Below are positions 19,876 through 26,394 of a stretch of 41,282 nt of DNA, in pieces. The notes under the pieces were generated by a model that had not been told where the DNA came from, ran no database searches, and saw nothing but the letters and a program-made list of their open reading frames with translations. Each line of letters opens with the position of its first letter. Position 1 is the first letter of the stretch. Where the stretch lies: the NCBI GenBank assembly GCA_039819065.1, contig JBCBSS010000059.1, positions 1 to 41,282 of the forward strand. The letters run 5' to 3'. The position numbers and the translations under genes are program-made. This DNA is from JBCBSS01 sp039819065. Its GTDB lineage: Bacteria > Bacteroidota > Bacteroidia > Cytophagales > Cyclobacteriaceae.

Positions 19876-20693
19876 TAATTATTTCCCAAAATTAGGGGTA
19901 GACCAGTATCGCCGCTTCCCACGACTACCACTTTTGAGTTAGGCGATTTCGAAAGCTCCAAAGTAGCTTCGATTCCCCTCATTTTTAATAACTTATCTGT
20001 GAGGCTATTGTTCACAATGTTGTTGGCAATTGCCTCTCCCTCTGCAGCTATTTTTTTCCTCTCGGCCTCACTCTTTTCTTTTTCGAGTCTATATTGGTAA
20101 GCCAAAGCTTCCTGCTCTTGCTGTAACTTATTTTCAATGGCTGCTTTGATTTGCTCAGGGAGATTGATCGACCTTATCAAAATGTTTTTCATGTCAATGA
20201 AATTTGCTTCCAACGTCTTTAGTGTTTCTGCTTTAATAGAGCTTTCAACCTCCGAACGTTTGGTCGAGTAAATTTCTTCAGCTGTATAACGACCCATTAC
20301 TTGCCTTACAGCTGAACGTACTTCGGGAATGACTAATTTTTCAATATAACCAGTACCAAAGTTTTCATGGAGGAAACCAATTTGACTATAGGTAGGGTTG
20401 TACCTTACCGTAATATCAACGTTAATTGAAAGTCCATTCTTATCTAGTACATCCATCTGCTCCTCGGCTTTGTTTTCTTTCACGTCATAAACATATAAGT
20501 CATTCCAAGGTGCTTTTACATGAAAACCCTGCTGAATGATATTTTCCTTATCCAAACCATCGCCGAATTTGTAGAAGATTACACCTCTTTCACCTGCGTG
20601 GATGGTATAAAAAATGCTTGATGAGAAAGCCAATATTGCCACTACGACGATGACAACAACTACTATAACAGGAAGAAATTTTCGATTGTCCAT
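19875..20693 (-). CDS. SPFH/prohibitin-family inner-membrane protein
   Basis: The protein has 272 residues. Residues about 7-28 are one hydrophobic segment (VIVVVVIVVVAILAF), giving an N-in, C-out membrane anchor. Residues about 30-190 are the Band 7/SPFH domain: HAGERGVIF, GFHVKAPW, DITVRYNP, VRSAVRQVMGRYTAEEIYS and RSINLPEQI. Residues about 190-230 form an Ala/Glu/Lys-rich coiled coil (QEQEALAYQYRLEKEKSEAERKKIAAEGEA), typical of prohibitin and HflK/HflC. The tail contains ELSKSPNSKVVVVG. Such proteins form large ring assemblies that organise membrane microdomains or control the FtsH protease. No ftsH or hflC neighbour is seen. A second SPFH protein at 38437-39219 has almost the same tail but a lipobox instead of a transmembrane helix. 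Confidence 0.92.
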   Translation of the reverse strand: MDNRKFLPVIVVVVIVVVAILAFSSSIFYTIHAGERGVIFYKFGDGLDKENIIQQGFHVKAPWNDLYVYDVKENKAEEQMDVLDKNGLSINVDITVRYNPTYSQIGFLHENFGTGYIEKLVIPEVRSAVRQVMGRYTAEEIYSTKRSEVESSIKAETLKTLEANFIDMKNILIRSINLPEQIKAAIENKLQQEQEALAYQYRLEKEKSEAERKKIAAEGEAIANNIVNNSLTDKLLKMRGIEATLELSKSPNSKVVVVGSGDTGLPLILGNN

Positions 20694-21135
20694 TATTGCT
20701 TGATTTAATTAAGTAAGTCAGTGATAATTCTTTGTCTAAGTTTTGACACTTTTGCCTAAAAATAGCACTGGATATTCAATTTTTGCTGTTTTAAGATAAA
20801 AATCCCGACTGATAATACGGGAAATCGACCTTTTGACCTTTTTGTAGAAATTTAAGGCCAAGTTCATGAAGGGTGATCAGTTTGACTTTCAGTTGATTTA
20901 AAAGTCATTAGACTAATTATTCTTGGGCGAGTGATGCGATATGTTGCTGGATAGAAAACGGTTTTATAAGCCGACTAGTATCTGGAAATGCAGATCATGA
21001 CTCCACCGCGTTTAAGGTATTATTTCGAGTCAAAGATTGTAGGAGATAATCAGGAAGTAAGTTATACGAGTTTTAGACTGCTGATTTGATAACTAGAATG
21101 GAGCTCGAATAGTTTTAGGTTCTACCTAGTCGACA
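20694..21135. other. Intergenic region between the kinase and SPFH genes
   Basis: This 442-nt gap contains no credible gene. On the minus strand a TCCCG/CGGGA hairpin (around 20807-20826) is followed by TTTTTATC and may be a weak terminator for the upstream kinase or lipoprotein unit. No exact TAnnTTTG box for the SPFH gene was found. Confidence 0.35.
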
Positions 21136-21888
21136 TTAGTTTGATGATTTGTTAGGTAGAGATACTGTGAAATTAGAGCCTATTCCTACTGTTGAATCAA
21201 CTTCTATGGTGCCATTTAATTTGGCTACTGATTCTTTTGCCACATACAGACCAAGTCCTACTCCAATGGAACGGTCTGACCCACGGTAGAACATATTAAA
21301 AACTTTGTCCAGCAGCGAATTATGGATGCCTATACCATTGTCTCTAAAGTGTAATACAATTTTTTCAGAAGTAACTTCGCCGGTCACCGATAAGTAACAA
21401 TGATATTTTGAACGGTCTGCATACTGAAGTGCGTTGAGAATTAGGTTGTTGAATATGATCTCTAACCTTGTGATATCACAAAGAGCGGTGTACCGTTGGT
21501 CAATTTCTACTAAACTGCTTATGTGTTTATATTCATCGGTTGAGATATACTTTTCTAATATGCCTAAGATCATTCGCTGAATGTCTACTTCTTCTTTTTT
21601 GATCTCTAACCTTGAGTTTTTAGAAAAGCTTATAATATCATTAACACGTTGATCTAATTTGACTATGCTTTTCCTGATCATTTCAATGTGCCAATCAAGC
21701 TTGTCACATTCCTTTTCCATTTTGGTGAGGTTAATTAGGCCCATAAGAGTCGCTATGGGCCCTTTTAGATCATGATAGCAGCTATAGACGAAACCGTCCA
21801 ATTGATCATTAACCTTTCTCAACTCCTCGTTTTTACGATGCAGTTCATCTGCATTGCTGGTAATATTTGTGAGTAAGTCTTTGTTCAC
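21136..21888 (-). CDS. Sensor-less cytoplasmic histidine kinase
   Basis: The protein has 250 residues. After a short coiled-coil N-terminus (residues about 10-32), the HisKA domain begins with the H-box YSCYHDLKGPIATL; the phosphorylated His is residue 39. The HATPase_c domain (about 130-245) has the N-box NNLILNALQYAD, the G1 box DNGIGI and the G2 box GVGLGLYVAKE. No transmembrane or PAS segment is present, so it must receive its signal from a partner protein. The gene sits 21 nt after a lipoprotein gene on the same strand, and the two are probably co-transcribed. The closest regulator genes upstream are the NarL-type genes, but a HisKA kinase usually partners a different receiver, so its target is unknown. 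Confidence 0.9.
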   Translation of the reverse strand: MNKDLLTNITSNADELHRKNEELRKVNDQLDGFVYSCYHDLKGPIATLMGLINLTKMEKECDKLDWHIEMIRKSIVKLDQRVNDIISFSKNSRLEIKKEEVDIQRMILGILEKYISTDEYKHISSLVEIDQRYTALCDITRLEIIFNNLILNALQYADRSKYHCYLSVTGEVTSEKIVLHFRDNGIGIHNSLLDKVFNMFYRGSDRSIGVGLGLYVAKESVAKLNGTIEVDSTVGIGSNFTVSLPNKSSN

Positions 21889-21909
21889 GATATAGACGGT
21901 TGAGGTGGA

Positions 21910-22338
21910 TTACCAATTTCCTAATAACAGTATAAGGTTGACGTCGGACAGATCTCTGCCATCCTGCGTAGAACCGAGTATTTCCGTAACACTACGGTTG
22001 TTCAAATCGACCAATAACTTAAAATTCAGGAGAGAGAAGGAAGATTCAGAACCACCAGTCAGAAAGAATGTCACCGTGACAAAATCAGTTCCCTGCTGAT
22101 CCTCTTCTTGAAAAATTCGATATTCAAGCGTACCATCACCTCCGACTAATCTTTCAGATTCGTCCCAGATATTGATTTCACGCCCGTAGTAAAAAAGACT
22201 TAATGTCTCTATAAAAGGTCGTTCGTTTTCCAGGATTTGTAAGATAGGAGGAGAAGTTTCCTCAGAATTGCAACTGTTAAGGGTTGGTACTATGGCCAAA
22301 AACATCAACATACCGATACTTTTTACTACTCTTTTCAT
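21910..22338 (-). CDS. Small lipoprotein of unknown function
   Basis: The protein has 142 residues. A basic N-terminus is followed by a hydrophobic stretch and a lipobox ending TLNSC, with the lipidated Cys at about residue 23. The mature part has acidic and hydrophobic alternation, with an LFYYGREI segment and a repeat-like GGSESSFSLLNF stretch that suggests a small beta domain. No family recognised. It is followed 21 nt later by the sensor-less kinase gene, which suggests, but does not prove, a link between an envelope lipoprotein and that kinase. Confidence 0.8.
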   Translation of the reverse strand: MKRVVKSIGMLMFLAIVPTLNSCNSEETSPPILQILENERPFIETLSLFYYGREINIWDESERLVGGDGTLEYRIFQEEDQQGTDFVTVTFFLTGGSESSFSLLNFKLLVDLNNRSVTEILGSTQDGRDLSDVNLILLLGNW

Positions 22339-22383
22339 TTTGACTTATTTTAAATTTTTAAGATTCGCTTTTTGTGTGGTGTA

Positions 22384-22423
22384 TTTTCATGCCTAAGCCA
22401 TAACTGGCTTCTAATCATGAAAA
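22384..22423. repeat. Bipartite inverted repeat between NarL-type regulator and lipoprotein gene
   Basis: TTTTCATG (22384-22391) pairs with CATGAAAA (22416-22423), and AAGCCA (22395-22400) pairs with TGGCTT (22405-22410) around a 4-nt loop. The two stems are separated by 3 and 5 unpaired bases, giving 14 base pairs in all. No T-run follows on the minus strand, so it does not look like an ordinary terminator. It may be an RNA leader structure of the lipoprotein-kinase unit or a protein-binding site. Confidence 0.5.
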
Positions 22424-22431
22424 CAGGAATT

Positions 22432-23097
22432 CTAATCCAAGGAGATTATTTCATGCTTGAGTGCATACTTGACCAATTCGGCTGTATTTTTCACTCTCAA
22501 CTTCTTCATGATGTGATTTCTGTGAGAGTCTACTGTACGTACGCTAATGAAAAGTTGATCTGCAGTTTCCCTGTTACTATGCCCTTCTGCGAGTAGCTTG
22601 AGTACTTCTTTCTCTCTTTCGCTGATGGCATTACCATCCGAGTTAATCAGTCTGTTACTATTGTTTAGCGATTGACTGTAAAAGTTTTCAAAGACAATCT
22701 CGGAAATTTTGCTGTTGAAATATTTTCCGCCCTTGTGTATGCTATGAATTGCTTCTATCAGTACCGATTTTCTAGCGTCTTTAGTAAGGTATCCATTAGC
22801 GCCTGCACTTATTCCTTTCGAAACAAGTTCGGCATTTACCTCCATCGACAGTAAGAGTATCTTGATATCAGGGTATTTTTCCTTGATTAGCTTTGTGGCT
22901 TCAATGCCACTCATTCCTGGCATGATGATATCCATTATGATGACATCAGCCTCCTCCAGGCTTTCGCTATTCACAATTTGTTCACACCTCCAGCTCTCGG
23001 CTATTACGCTCATATCGCTTTGTGTGCTGAGCATAGCTTTGATAGCATCTCTTACTAAAGAGTGATCGTCAACTAATACTATTTTGATCTGTTCCAT
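22432..23097 (-). CDS. NarL/LuxR-family response regulator (copy 1)
   Basis: The protein has 221 residues. The receiver domain (1-120) has the acidic pair in LVDDHSLVRD, phosphoacceptor Asp56 in VIIMDIIMPGMSG, a Ser in LLLSMEV where Thr is common, and the conserved Lys in YLTKDARKS. The LuxR-type helix-turn-helix (about 155-215) is intact: ISEREKEVLKLLAEG, LFISVRTVDSHRNHIMKKL and NTAELVKYAL. It binds DNA after phosphorylation. The paralogue at 23356-24018 is alike, above all in the recognition helix, so the two may recognise related sites. A 258-nt gap with a promoter match precedes this gene, suggesting its own transcript. Confidence 0.93.
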   Translation of the reverse strand: MEQIKIVLVDDHSLVRDAIKAMLSTQSDMSVIAESWRCEQIVNSESLEEADVIIMDIIMPGMSGIEATKLIKEKYPDIKILLLSMEVNAELVSKGISAGANGYLTKDARKSVLIEAIHSIHKGGKYFNSKISEIVFENFYSQSLNNSNRLINSDGNAISEREKEVLKLLAEGHSNRETADQLFISVRTVDSHRNHIMKKLRVKNTAELVKYALKHEIISLD

Positions 23098-23166
23098 ACA
23101 CTATTCACATTAAATTTCACATAACTAAATGATTGATTATCAATGGATAAAATCATTAGTGTATAT

Positions 23167-23197
23167 CAAATCTAGGATTGTGTATGTCTCGATTCAA
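23167..23197 (-). promoter_or_regulatory. Bacteroidota-type promoter of the NarL-type regulator copy 1
   Basis: On the minus strand a TTG (complement of 23195-23197) is followed after 20 nt by TAGATTTG (complement of 23167-23174), an exact match to the TAnnTTTG -7 box with near-ideal spacing. The ATG of the regulator is 69 nt further on. Confidence 0.5.
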
Positions 23198-23355
23198 TAG
23201 AGTATTTGAGTAAAAAATAGATTAAGGCATTGGGTTATTTATAATGTTGTTTCTTATCAAATTCCCCTTAACCGTTTTATCAATTGGTAAAAAATATTAA
23301 AGCATTTTAAGCTGTTTTCCTTTTCGAAATCGTAAAAGTCATTGTGATCTGTGGG

Positions 23356-24018
23356 TTAATCAATATCTACTAATCCACTTCTAATAGCATATTTAACCAG
23401 TTCTGCTGTGCTTTTCAGTTCTAATTTTTGCATGATGTGATTTCTGTGTGCATCGACTGTTCTTACGCTTATGAACAATTTATCAGCAATCTGGCTATTG
23501 GTAAAACCGTTAGCAATAAGCTCGAGTACTTCAGTCTCCCTATTGCTGATTTTCTTACCACCATTCGCAACCGGTCTACTCCCTTTAATAGACTTCTGAA
23601 AGAAACGATCAAAGACAATATCTGAAACCGAGCGGCTGAAGTACGTACCACCTTCATACACTTTCTTAATCGCATCCAAAAGAGAAGACTTTTTAGAATC
23701 TTTTGGTAGGTAACCTGAGGCTCCAGTCTTAATTGAATCGCTGATGTACTCTTCAGTAATTTCCATCGAAAGCATAATTACTTTTACATCCGGTCTTTTT
23801 TCTTTGATAACCTTTAAAGCGCCAATGCCGTCAAGCTTTGGCATCATTATGTCCATTAGAATTACGTCAGGTTCTAGGTTTACTACTTTATCAATGGCCT
23901 CTTCGCCATTGGTAGCCTCGCCGATTATTCGAATTTCATCCTCATGCCTGAGCATGGCTGCAATGCCATCTCTTATCAGCGCATGATCATCTACTAGTAG
24001 CACTCTTATCGGTTCCAT
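23356..24018 (-). CDS. NarL/LuxR-family response regulator (copy 2)
   Basis: The protein has 220 residues. The receiver has LLVDDHALIRDGIAAML, Asp56 in VILMDIMMPKLDG, a Ser in IMLSMEI and the Lys in YLPKDSKKS. The LuxR-type DNA-binding domain has ISNRETEVLELIANG and LFISVRTVDAHRNHIMQKL. It resembles copy 1 (22432-23097) along its whole length. It lies 80 nt after the REC-PAS-PAS-HisKA_3 kinase gene on the same strand. HisKA_3 kinases typically phosphorylate NarL-type receivers, so this is the likeliest cognate pair. The two copies look like an old tandem duplication. Confidence 0.94.
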   Translation of the reverse strand: MEPIRVLLVDDHALIRDGIAAMLRHEDEIRIIGEATNGEEAIDKVVNLEPDVILMDIMMPKLDGIGALKVIKEKRPDVKVIMLSMEITEEYISDSIKTGASGYLPKDSKKSSLLDAIKKVYEGGTYFSRSVSDIVFDRFFQKSIKGSRPVANGGKKISNRETEVLELIANGFTNSQIADKLFISVRTVDAHRNHIMQKLELKSTAELVKYAIRSGLVDID

Positions 24019-24098
24019 ATTATTGATAGTTTAAGTGATGAAAAATCATTATTGGTAATGCATCGTAGTCATTAAAATGTGGTTAACTAAACAGGTAT

Positions 24099-25958
24099 CT
24101 AAACAGGTATGGTTATTTTTACTTTGGTTCCACTTTCAGTTCCGGGACTTATTTCAAATTTGCCTCCTGAAATCCTAGCCCTTTCACGCATGTTCCGCAA
24201 TCCGTTTCCATTAGCTCTTTTGGTAGAAGTCAAAAGAACTGGATCTAAGCCTTTCCCGTCATCGCTGATGGCAAGAATCATGTTATTCTTATCTTGATAG
24301 AGGTCAATCTTAACTTCTGAAGCTTCCGCATGCTTGACTACGTTGTTGATGGCTTCCTGTACGATGCGGAAAAGAGAATGAAGCTTTTCATTCTCTACAG
24401 TTTTCACGTTTACATCAATAGAATAATTGATCACTAGGTGGGTCAATTGACTGGTTTGCTCTATCAGACTTTGCATAGCAATTTTGAAGCCCTCAATGTC
24501 GAAATCTGAGGATGACAGATTTTTAGATATTCTACGCGCCTCACCTATCGTTGCTTGAAGAAGCCCTTCTAAAGTCTCAAAGCGATCGAAATACTTTTTG
24601 CCGATGGTTTCGGCCAGATTAGAAACGTCATATTTGATGGCGATTAACATCTGGCCAATGCTATCATGAATTTCACGGGCTATTCGCTTCCGCTCCATCA
24701 ATTGTCCTTCCATCCTGGCAATTTCATTATGTTTCCTTTCTGTAATATCCAGAATAGTACCATAAACCCTTAGGGGTTTTCCCGATGAATCAAATGCCAA
24801 TACTTTACCTCTCTCATATATCCATTTCCAGGTACCGTCTTTCACTTTCACGCGATGTTCGCTTTGGTAAAGTGATGTTCTTGTCGACAGATGATCCTGC
24901 ATTGCCGATTCTGCCTCAGTTCTATCCTCTGGATGAATTAGCTTTCTTAGTTTATTATAGTCTTCTACAATTTCGTCGGTAGAATAACCGGTCATTTCCG
25001 ACCACCTTTCGTTAAGAATCACTTTCCCTGTGGATAAATTCCAGTCCCAAGAGACCAAGTCAGCACCCTTAATAGTTAGCTCAATTCTTTCTTTACTTTC
25101 TTTAAGTTTTTGCTCAGCAATCTTGCGTTCAGTCACATCTTCCAGGAAAGCCACTATCTTCTCAAGATTACCCAAAGGATGCCTTACCGGTACCAGACTA
25201 GAATGGAGAATTATCGACTCCTGCTTTGTTGATTCGAGAGTGAACTCGAATTTGCATAGTTTGCCTGCCAAGGTTTCTTTCATTATTGTTTCCGCACGCT
25301 GTGTATCCTGGGCAGATACAATAGACAAGAAGTCACGGCCAATAATATCTTGCTCACTGGTCAAACCAAGAATGGCGAGTCCCGTTTTGTTCATCGAGAT
25401 AACCTTTCCGTTTGTATCCATCTCATAGATGCATATGGGAGAGTTTTGGACAATGGTTCTATAACGGTACTCACTTTTCATCAGCGCCATTTCAGCATAT
25501 TTCCTTTCACGACGCTCCTGTGCTTCCTTCAAAGCCCTGGATACTGCTTGAGGAAGTCGTGAAAGCCTTTGCTTCAGCACATAATCAGTAGCTCCACTTT
25601 TGAGTGCTTCTATGGCTTGCTCTTCTCCCAATATACCAGATACCAATATGAAGGGTAATTGAGGGCGTTTAGTTTGGGTGATTTGTAAAGCTGACAAACC
25701 ATCAAATGAAGGTAGATTAAAATCCGATAATACCAGATCGGGTTCGAAATCGAAAAGCGCTTCAGAAAACTCTTCCTCGTTGGTGACTTGCTTATATTTG
25801 AAATTTAAGCCGGCATTTTTCAACTCACGCTTCATCAGTTCCACATCTTCCTGGAAGTCTTCTAGAATAAGAATATGCAACTTGCCCAAGTGAGATGGCG
25901 CTTGAATAGTTTCTTCTAAAGTATGGTTACTATCGATATGGTCAGATGGAGTTTTCAT
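24099..25958 (-). CDS. Receiver-PAS-PAS-HisKA_3 histidine kinase
   Basis: The protein has 619 residues. Residues about 25-145 are an N-terminal receiver (ILEDFQED; phosphoacceptor Asp79 in DLVLSDFNLPSFDG; LVSG; Lys in YVLKQRLSRLP). Two PAS domains follow: about 160-285 (ending VAFLEDVTERK) and 290-410 (PAS_3 type, ending GTILDITERK). The HisKA_3 dimerisation helix has His431 in ERKRIAREIHDSIGQML, and the HATPase_c domain (about 525-619) has EAINNVVKHAEAS, DDGKGLD and NGLRNMRERARISGG. The gene overlaps the upstream receiver gene by 17 nt, so it is probably translationally coupled. The N-terminal receiver suggests it can be phosphorylated by another kinase, such as the 976-residue one upstream, before passing phosphate to the NarL-type regulators. 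Confidence 0.94.
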   Translation of the reverse strand: MKTPSDHIDSNHTLEETIQAPSHLGKLHILILEDFQEDVELMKRELKNAGLNFKYKQVTNEEEFSEALFDFEPDLVLSDFNLPSFDGLSALQITQTKRPQLPFILVSGILGEEQAIEALKSGATDYVLKQRLSRLPQAVSRALKEAQERRERKYAEMALMKSEYRYRTIVQNSPICIYEMDTNGKVISMNKTGLAILGLTSEQDIIGRDFLSIVSAQDTQRAETIMKETLAGKLCKFEFTLESTKQESIILHSSLVPVRHPLGNLEKIVAFLEDVTERKIAEQKLKESKERIELTIKGADLVSWDWNLSTGKVILNERWSEMTGYSTDEIVEDYNKLRKLIHPEDRTEAESAMQDHLSTRTSLYQSEHRVKVKDGTWKWIYERGKVLAFDSSGKPLRVYGTILDITERKHNEIARMEGQLMERKRIAREIHDSIGQMLIAIKYDVSNLAETIGKKYFDRFETLEGLLQATIGEARRISKNLSSSDFDIEGFKIAMQSLIEQTSQLTHLVINYSIDVNVKTVENEKLHSLFRIVQEAINNVVKHAEASEVKIDLYQDKNNMILAISDDGKGLDPVLLTSTKRANGNGLRNMRERARISGGKFEISPGTESGTKVKITIPV

Positions 25959-26394
25959 TACTTACGAGCCAATAAAGCCCTATTTCTTTTACGGCCTGTT
26001 TAAAGTTTTCATATTCAACTGGTTTGACTACGTAGCTGTTGGCACCCAAGTCATAACTTTGGATCACATCTCGATCTTCACGAGAAGACGTGAGCATAAC
26101 TACTGGAATTCTACGCGTTTGACTGTTTGATTTAATGAGTTTAAGAATTTCAAAACCATTGATTTTAGGCAGCTTAATATCAAGCAAAATCAATTTTGGT
26201 AAGCATTCATCAGGAACGCTGTCATATGACCCCTCGCGATTCAGAAAGTCAACGGCTTCTTCGCCATCTTTGATCCAGAATAGCTTGTCAGTAAGGTTAT
26301 TCTTTTTCAAAGATCTAATGGTGATTTCGGCATCGCTTTCACTATCCTCTATCAAGAGGATGTCTATTTCACTAGTTTGTTGGTTATAGATCAT
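25942..26394 (-). CDS. Rcp-type single-domain response regulator
   Basis: A stand-alone receiver of 150 residues with no output domain. The acidic residues are in LLIEDSESDAEI, the phosphoacceptor is Asp72 in LILLDIKLPKINGFEIL, and the Thr and Lys are in VVMLTSS and YVVKPVEYENF. The pattern (HDGxxAVDFL-like IKDGEEAVDFLNREG; P-LILLDIKLP) is typical of Rcp1-like regulators that accept phosphate from phytochrome-type and PAS/GAF kinases. The ATG at 26394 is preferred over upstream in-frame starts because it gives the usual receiver N-terminus and overlaps the 976-residue kinase by only 11 nt. Its 3' end overlaps the next kinase by 17 nt. Confidence 0.93.
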   Translation of the reverse strand: MIYNQQTSEIDILLIEDSESDAEITIRSLKKNNLTDKLFWIKDGEEAVDFLNREGSYDSVPDECLPKLILLDIKLPKINGFEILKLIKSNSQTRRIPVVMLTSSREDRDVIQSYDLGANSYVVKPVEYENFKQAVKEIGLYWLVSNENSI

